NCBI GenBank assembly: GCA_029070965.1
Contig: JAIEBI010000050.1
Span: 1-43,626, forward strand
Direction of reading: 5' to 3'
From: Clostridiales bacterium
GTDB taxonomy: Bacteria > Bacillota > Clostridia > Christensenellales > Pumilibacteraceae
DNA: 43,626 nt
Numbering within the stretch: the stretch's first letter is position 1; each line of letters starts with the position of its first letter. A model generated the notes under the pieces. The model was not told where the DNA came from. It ran no database searches and worked only from the letters and a program-made list of their open reading frames with translations. A program made the position numbers and the translations under genes. Of the stretch, positions 39,373-43,626 are shown piece by piece.

Positions 39373-41028
39373 TTAAAATTTCTTTTTGAGTACGGCGCCT
39401 TCCGCGGCGGTGGTGACTAAGTTTTGGTATCTCAAAAGCCAGCCCGTAGCGGTCGAGTCCTTGGGACGAAGCTTCTTTTGCCGCGCTTGCAATTCCTTTG
39501 CGGGGACGTCAAGCGTTATCCTGCCGTTTGCTATGTCTATCTTGATAGCGTCGCCATCCTTGACAAGCGCTATCTTGCCGCCGTCAGCCGCTTCAGGACA
39601 AACGTGTCCGACAACTATGCCGCGCGACGCGCTCGATATCCGTCCGTCGGTGATTATAGGAACGTCGTTTTCAAGCCCCATGCCGACAACCGCCGCCGTC
39701 GAGGGGAGCATTTCGCGCATGCCGGGGCCGCCCTTGGGTCCCTCGTAGCGAATGACCACTACGTCGCCCTTTTTGATTCTGCCCGAATATATTGCCTCCA
39801 CCGCTTCTTCCTCGCGTTCGAAGCATTTGGCTTTGCCGTTTATCGCCGCCTTGGACGAGGTGTTGCGCACTGCTATTGCGCCGACCTCTGCAAGGTTGCC
39901 CTTGACAACCGTTATGCCGCCGACGGGGGATACGGGGTTATCGATTTTGTGTATTACCGTTTCGTCGTTGATTTGCGCGTGCTCATAGGTTATGGCAAGC
40001 GAGCAGCCCGCGACGGTGCGAAGCGCGCCGTCTATAAGGTTCTTTTTGGCAAGCTCGTTAAGCACGGCTTGAACGCCGCCCGCGCGGTGAAAGTCCGACA
40101 TGTCCGCTTTGCCGTACGGCATAAGCTCGACAAGCTCGGGCGTGGTGTTGGATATATTTTGAACGTAGTCGAGATCGATGGGAATATTGTATTCGGCCGC
40201 GAGCGCCATAACGTGCAGTACGGTATTGGGCGAACCGCCGAGCGCCATGTCAAGCCTTAACGCGTTGGTGAGCGAGCGTTTGTTTATTATCATTTTGGGG
40301 GTGTCGGCGTTGCGAACAAGCTCACACACGCACAGTCCGCTGTTTTTGGCTATGCGTATGCGTTCGCTACCAAGCGCGGGCGCAGTGCCGTTGCCGGCGA
40401 GCGCCAAGCCGAGCGCTTCCAATACGCAACCGAGCGGGTTTGCCGCGTACATTCCGCTTGCACTGCCTGCGGAAGGACATGCAACCGTTTCCGCTTGCGT
40501 TAGCTCGTCTAAGCTCATCGAGCCGCACTTTACCTTGCCTACGCCCTCGTACATAGACGCAAGCCCTATCTTTTTGTCGCCGAACCTTCCGCTGTCCATA
40601 GGTCCGCCCGTGACGAACACCGACGGTACGTTGGCGCGCGCCGCGCCCATAAGCATGCCGGCGATAGCCGTATCCGTGTTGGGTACGAACACCGCGCCGT
40701 CAAAGCCGTGCGCATTCAGCATTGTTTCTACGCTGTCGGCTATAAGCTCGCGCGAGGGCAGAGCATACTTAAACCCTACGCCGCCCGCGGCAATGCCGTC
40801 CGACACCGCGATAGAGGGGAGAACCACAGGGGTGCAGCCGCCCGCGTATATGCCTATCTTGACCGCTTGGACGATTTCGTCCAAATGCATGTGCGCGGGT
40901 GAGATTTCCGAGCGCGCGGTTATTACGGCGACAAGCGGTTTTTCCAGCTCGTCGTCAGTCAGTCCCAACGCTTTAAGCGTGGCGCGCTGCGGTGCTTTTT
41001 CCATTGCCGTGTAAAGTTCCTTGGACAT
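39373..41028 (-). CDS. IlvD/Edd-family dehydratase homologue lacking Fe-S ligands
   Basis: The 551-aa protein aligns by eye with dihydroxy-acid dehydratases over its full length (SRELIADSVETM, GMLMGAARANVPSVFVTGGPM, YEGPKGGPGMREM, GHVCPEAADGG). However, the cluster-binding cysteines are replaced. The PNCDK motif reads PNTDT (Thr118, and Thr120 in place of the metal-binding Lys). CGSCSGM reads AGSASGM (Ala187, Ala190), and the position of the mycobacterial PCN cysteine reads PAH (Ala45). The Ser of the DGRFSG loop is kept in DGRISS. Known family members need the cluster, so activity as IlvD is doubtful. No other branched-chain amino acid genes are nearby. It is cotranscribed with an ACP gene. 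Confidence 0.85.
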   Translation of the reverse strand: MSKELYTAMEKAPQRATLKALGLTDDELEKPLVAVITARSEISPAHMHLDEIVQAVKIGIYAGGCTPVVLPSIAVSDGIAAGGVGFKYALPSRELIADSVETMLNAHGFDGAVFVPNTDTAIAGMLMGAARANVPSVFVTGGPMDSGRFGDKKIGLASMYEGVGKVKCGSMSLDELTQAETVACPSAGSASGMYAANPLGCVLEALGLALAGNGTAPALGSERIRIAKNSGLCVCELVRNADTPKMIINKRSLTNALRLDMALGGSPNTVLHVMALAAEYNIPIDLDYVQNISNTTPELVELMPYGKADMSDFHRAGGVQAVLNELAKKNLIDGALRTVAGCSLAITYEHAQINDETVIHKIDNPVSPVGGITVVKGNLAEVGAIAVRNTSSKAAINGKAKCFEREEEAVEAIYSGRIKKGDVVVIRYEGPKGGPGMREMLPSTAAVVGMGLENDVPIITDGRISSASRGIVVGHVCPEAADGGKIALVKDGDAIKIDIANGRITLDVPAKELQARQKKLRPKDSTATGWLLRYQNLVTTAAEGAVLKKKF

Positions 41029-41075
41029 AAATGCTTCCTTTTTCGTTTTTGAGCTTGATAATCAATATATGCTCT

Positions 41076-41104
41076 ATTCTATCACGTTCGGCGGTGCTTG
41101 TCAA
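41076..41104 (-). promoter_or_regulatory. Promoter of the IlvD-like/ACP operon
   Basis: Minus-strand TTGACA, 17 bases, TAGAAT. A leader of about 40 bases includes the palindrome TTGATTATCAA. Confidence 0.8.
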
Positions 41105-41117
41105 TTTTTATACAACA

Positions 41118-41152
41118 AAAAAGGACGAAAACAATGCGTTTAAGTCCTTTTT
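41118..41152 (-). terminator. Terminator of the 41183 gene
   Basis: AAAAAGGAC and GTCCTTTTT form a 9-base stem with a 17-base loop, readable on both strands. Confidence 0.65.
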
Positions 41153-41182
41153 GCGCCTATATTTCTGTGTAAAACTCGTTTT

Positions 41183-41497
41183 TTAGACCATCAGCGGGAT
41201 GCCGTACTTACCAAAAATGTAGGTGTACACTTCGGGTACTTGTATCGCTATCGCGCTGGCTATAAGGAACAGCGCAAGCCCGATGAATACTATGCGCAGT
41301 ATCCAGTTTTCCGTCCAGCCCAGCGCATTGTACAGCACTACCACGTACATCAGGCACAGCACCACCGTGCGCGTTATCGCCATTCCGGTTATTACGCCTG
41401 CCGGCACAGAGGTATACGCCATTATCCACGATATGACCCACAGCACCGCGTACGCGACCAAGATTATTACCGATAAGCTTTTGTCAAGTTTTTTCAT
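41183..41497 (-). CDS. Small membrane protein, three spans, 104 aa
   Basis: Unrecognised. Hydrophobic helices lie at about residues 8-28, 35-57 and 66-87. ATG at 41497 follows AAGGAGG and a promoter lies 27 bases upstream, so the gene is well supported. It stands alone between the IlvD-like operon and a divergent thioesterase gene. Confidence 0.75.
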   Translation of the reverse strand: MKKLDKSLSVIILVAYAVLWVISWIMAYTSVPAGVITGMAITRTVVLCLMYVVVLYNALGWTENWILRIVFIGLALFLIASAIAIQVPEVYTYIFGKYGIPLMV

Positions 41498-41523
41498 GAT
41501 ATCCTCCTTGTGATTACGATATC

Positions 41524-41551
41524 ATTATAGCACACAATTCTTAGAATTCAA
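41524..41551 (-). promoter_or_regulatory. Promoter of the 41183 gene
   Basis: Minus-strand TTGAAT, 16 bases, TATAAT. Confidence 0.65.
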
Positions 41552-41657
41552 CATGAGAAAGATTAGAAATTGATTAGAAAATTGTTTTGTGCGCTATACC
41601 GTATTTGACAAAAACGTTATCGAGGTTTATAATTGCCGTATATCAAGAGGTAAAATT

Positions 41658-42149
41658 ATGAAGGTAGTTTCCAAACAAAACAATTCGCATATGTGTCTTA
41701 TTTGCGGCATGGAAAACACCGCGGGAGTGCGCGGGCAGTTTTACAATATGGAGGACGGTTCGGTGGGCGGGCTGTTCACATTCCGCGCCGAACATCAAAG
41801 CTATCCCGGGCGGGTGCACGGCGGCATGCTTGCCACTATGATAGACGAGCTGGCGGGCAGGGTGCTATGGACGGATTGTCCCGACAAGATCGCAGTTACT
41901 ATGGATATTAACGTAAAGTACCGCAAGCCCGTGCCGTATGACGTACCGCTTAAAGGCAGGGGCGTTTACGCGCAAAAGCTGTCCCGCGCGTACTCGGCAA
42001 AGTGCTACATAATGAACATGGACGGCGAGGTGCTTGCCGAGGGCGAAGCCAAGTATTTGATTATGCCCAATGACAAAATTACCGACGCGGATGTAGACAA
42101 GGAGCTGGACATCTATATCCCCGACGACGTGACCGAAATAGATTTTTAG
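41658..42149 (+). CDS. PaaI-type hotdog thioesterase with N-terminal CxxC
   Basis: The 163-aa protein begins with a short CLICGMEN segment (Cys13, Cys16). The hotdog fold follows with YPGRVHGGMLATMIDELAGRV, the usual PaaI active-site region containing HGG and a helix Asp/Glu. It would hydrolyse acyl-CoA or acyl-ACP thioesters; the substrate is unknown. ATG at 41658 follows AGAGGT, while the in-frame GTG at 41589 has no ribosome binding site. The CxxC form is common in clostridial members. Confidence 0.85.
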   Translation: MKVVSKQNNSHMCLICGMENTAGVRGQFYNMEDGSVGGLFTFRAEHQSYPGRVHGGMLATMIDELAGRVLWTDCPDKIAVTMDINVKYRKPVPYDVPLKGRGVYAQKLSRAYSAKCYIMNMDGEVLAEGEAKYLIMPNDKITDADVDKELDIYIPDDVTEIDF

Positions 42150-42197
42150 CTATTTGCATATACTACGAAATATACGTGCGGTAATTTTGAAAAAGTA

Positions 42198-42226
42198 TTG
42201 ACAAATATAAAATTATACTATATACT
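42198..42226 (+). promoter_or_regulatory. Promoter of the SHOCT-protein gene
   Basis: TTGACA, 17 bases, TATACT. Confidence 0.85.
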
Positions 42227-42263
42227 TTTCTTAGCCGACAATCTATTATAAAAGGAAAAAAGA

Positions 42264-43259
42264 ATGGGGCTCTTTAATCGCTACGACGGGTCGATGAACG
42301 ACGACATGGCTATTGCGCCTAAGGCGGGCGACGGAAAGATTTACAGGCTGGTGCAGCTTTTGGCGATATCCGCTTTTCTCATCGCCGTTGTGCTTGTAAT
42401 ACTCGAAATCTTCCAAATACTGCCGATGTCCGCTAACACCAACGGCGTTGTATTTTCTATCGGCGTTTTGGGTGCGGGCGGCATGATTGCGTTGCCGTGG
42501 GTGCGCGTTTTCGAGGTTTTTAAAGAAAAACCTTACAAGATTACCGCAATAGTGTTTTTGGTATTGGCAGGAGTGTGCGTTATACTGTGGATTATTTGCG
42601 TATGGCTCATTATCGGGCTGATAAAGAAAGCCATAATGAACGACGTAGATATCTCGATTATTAACAGCCTTGTAAACTCGCTCAACGCCATACGCGCGTC
42701 GCTTATAGTATCGTTGCAGTTTGTAGTTGCGTCGTACGTCGCAAAGAACGTAATCAAGTACAAAAAGACGCTGTTGCCGTATCAAATCATGGCGGGATTG
42801 TCGCAGCTTTTTATCGACGCCTTTCTTTGCATTGTACTCACCGCATTGACTATTACTACCGAGGGTGTGGAATTCAGCAAGACGGCAATACTTTTGACAA
42901 ACAGATGGACGTGGGCATTGTTTGTCATAGCGGTTGTGCTCGGCATATTCCCCAACGTAGTGTTTAGGCGTACGGACAGGAGAAACATTCTTAGAGCAAG
43001 ATCGGAAGGAACACACGAAACCTTCGACGCTCAGCCCGATGATACCGATAATGCGCCCGCCGCCGACACGGGTACTGCCAATGCAAATACCGCCAATATC
43101 GATCCTTTCGATATGGATCCTTTCTATTCAACCACCACCGCAAGCTCTGGTCCTTCCGTAGACGAAAAGCTGCGGAAAATAAAAGACCTACTCGACAAAG
43201 GCTTGATCACTCAGGAAGAGTACGACAAAAAGCGCGAGGATATAATCAACAGCATTTAG
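42264..43259 (+). CDS. Multi-span membrane protein with C-terminal SHOCT domain
   Basis: The 331-aa protein has about five or six hydrophobic segments between residues 28 and 240. A low-complexity linker rich in Asp, Thr, Ala and Asn follows (about 250-295). It closes with a SHOCT domain (about 299-331, from DEKLRKIKDLLDKGLITQEEYDKKR), a short helical hairpin often at the ends of membrane proteins. ATG at 42264 follows AAAAGGAAAA. Function is unknown; SHOCT domains are thought to mediate oligomerisation or membrane-protein contacts. Confidence 0.8.
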   Translation: MGLFNRYDGSMNDDMAIAPKAGDGKIYRLVQLLAISAFLIAVVLVILEIFQILPMSANTNGVVFSIGVLGAGGMIALPWVRVFEVFKEKPYKITAIVFLVLAGVCVILWIICVWLIIGLIKKAIMNDVDISIINSLVNSLNAIRASLIVSLQFVVASYVAKNVIKYKKTLLPYQIMAGLSQLFIDAFLCIVLTALTITTEGVEFSKTAILLTNRWTWALFVIAVVLGIFPNVVFRRTDRRNILRARSEGTHETFDAQPDDTDNAPAADTGTANANTANIDPFDMDPFYSTTTASSGPSVDEKLRKIKDLLDKGLITQEEYDKKREDIINSI

Positions 43260-43283
43260 CGCTGTAAAATATTAACGCAATAC

Positions 43284-43314
43284 AAAAGAGGATAGGCGAG
43301 TGCCTATCCTTTTT
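43284..43314 (+). terminator. Terminator after the SHOCT gene
   Basis: AGGATAGGC, GAGT loop, GCCTATCCT and TTTT. Confidence 0.85.
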
Positions 43315-43424
43315 ACATTCCGATTATTGTTTGACTTGTTTGCTGATTAAAGTGATAATACATTACCCACTGAAAGTATTTGACTTCGTGGATCGGCATT
43401 TTATCGCGTCGTAATTAGCTTTAA

Positions 43425-43626
43425 TTAAATTGTGATGTTTTCCCGATATAAAAAATCATTAGTCCATATAATAGATTGATTATATATGTATTGCAACGAT
43501 GCTTCCTCGTCCTGTTGTGTATCTGTTATATGATACGTTTGCAGTCTACTATATCCATTATTTGTATTAGGTGTAAATTCTATTGTGGCTGTATTTTTAT
43601 CATGACTAATTGTCTTAATATTATAT
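43425..43626 (-). CDS. Partial gene at the right edge, C-terminal 66 residues
   Basis: On the minus strand one frame stays open from the window edge (codon at 43623-43625) to TAA at 43425-43427. It encodes a 66-residue C-terminus running from YNIKTISHDKNTATIEFTP to a final WTNDFLYRENITI. Regular charged and aromatic composition and the lack of stops in this AT-rich stretch argue for coding; the other two minus frames are interrupted. The start lies beyond the window. No family is recognised. The region 43315-43424 shows no gene. Confidence 0.55.
   Translation of the reverse strand, partial: YNIKTISHDKNTATIEFTPNTNNGYSRLQTYHITDTQQDEEASLQYIYNQSIIWTNDFLYRENITI

Noticed and set aside
39424-40260. 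278-codon plus-strand frame opposite the IlvD-like gene (also 40178-41014)
   Set aside because: Complementary-strand shadows of a clear protein family; no promoter or ribosome binding site.
41029-41075. Riboswitch or attenuator in the leader of the IlvD-like operon
   Set aside because: The leader is only about 40 bases with one small palindrome; there is no leader peptide with branched-chain codons and no terminator.
42246-43016. 256-codon minus-strand frame opposite the SHOCT protein
   Set aside because: The plus-strand gene has a promoter, ribosome binding site, membrane helices and a SHOCT domain; the minus frame has none.

Overview
The window looks like a chromosomal segment of an uncultured Bacillota/Clostridia-type bacterium of medium GC content. 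The basis is SpoVG, YycJ and RlmH in a shared block, SecG next to RNase R, AGGAGG-type ribosome binding sites, TTGACA/TATAAT promoters with 17-base spacers, ATG/GTG/TTG starts, and no rRNA operon, phage or plasmid backbone. Genes lie on both strands in short operons, and gene-poor stretches are full of small repeats and hairpins. No CRISPR array and no intact transposase were seen.

Layout. 1-4684: the 3' end of a YugP-like zinc protease, an HTH regulator with a pentad-repeat tail, an unknown gene, a Myb-like DNA-binding protein beyond a palindromic element, and a Nudix-asparaginase operon. 4797-12238: a cloverleaf-forming element and one giant minus-strand gene (2,429 aa), a membrane-anchored extracellular protein of repeated beta-rich modules. 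12239-17336: a candidate small RNA, an initiator tRNA-Met whose 3' end and terminator are duplicated upstream, RtcB RNA ligase, two paralogous lipoproteins, and an HTH-MNT/HEPN toxin-antitoxin pair behind an operator cluster. 17337-20965 (minus): an anchored unknown protein, an M29 aminopeptidase and two-subunit fumarase. 21046-26147: YycJ, two CPBP proteases, RlmH, an M14 carboxypeptidase, TadA and a small membrane protein. 26161-34656: MurC, SpoVG, SecG, RNase R, a Fic protein with its own palindromic operators, YchF and ArgRS, with hairpin-rich elements between MurC, SpoVG, SecG and RNase R. 34818-43626: a Cys-tailed microprotein, an ArsR-type regulator with uracil-DNA glycosylase, an HtrA-like protease coupled to a transglutaminase-like lipoprotein, an ACP with an IlvD-like protein, small membrane and thioesterase genes, and a partial minus-strand gene at the right edge.

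Most genes are housekeeping: peptidoglycan (MurC, M14), RNA and translation (RtcB, RNase R, RlmH, TadA, ArgRS, initiator tRNA), secretion (SecG), DNA repair (Ung) and fumarate metabolism. The least ordinary items are these: an IlvD homologue lacking the expected Fe-S cysteines and metal-binding lysine, transcribed with an ACP gene; the giant modular surface protein; five promoters whose -10 box lies exactly six bases before the start codon, implying leaderless mRNAs; operator-rich Fic and HEPN/MNT modules; and a set of intergenic elements built as an outer stem enclosing several hairpins. All function calls rest on motif reading only; no database search was run.
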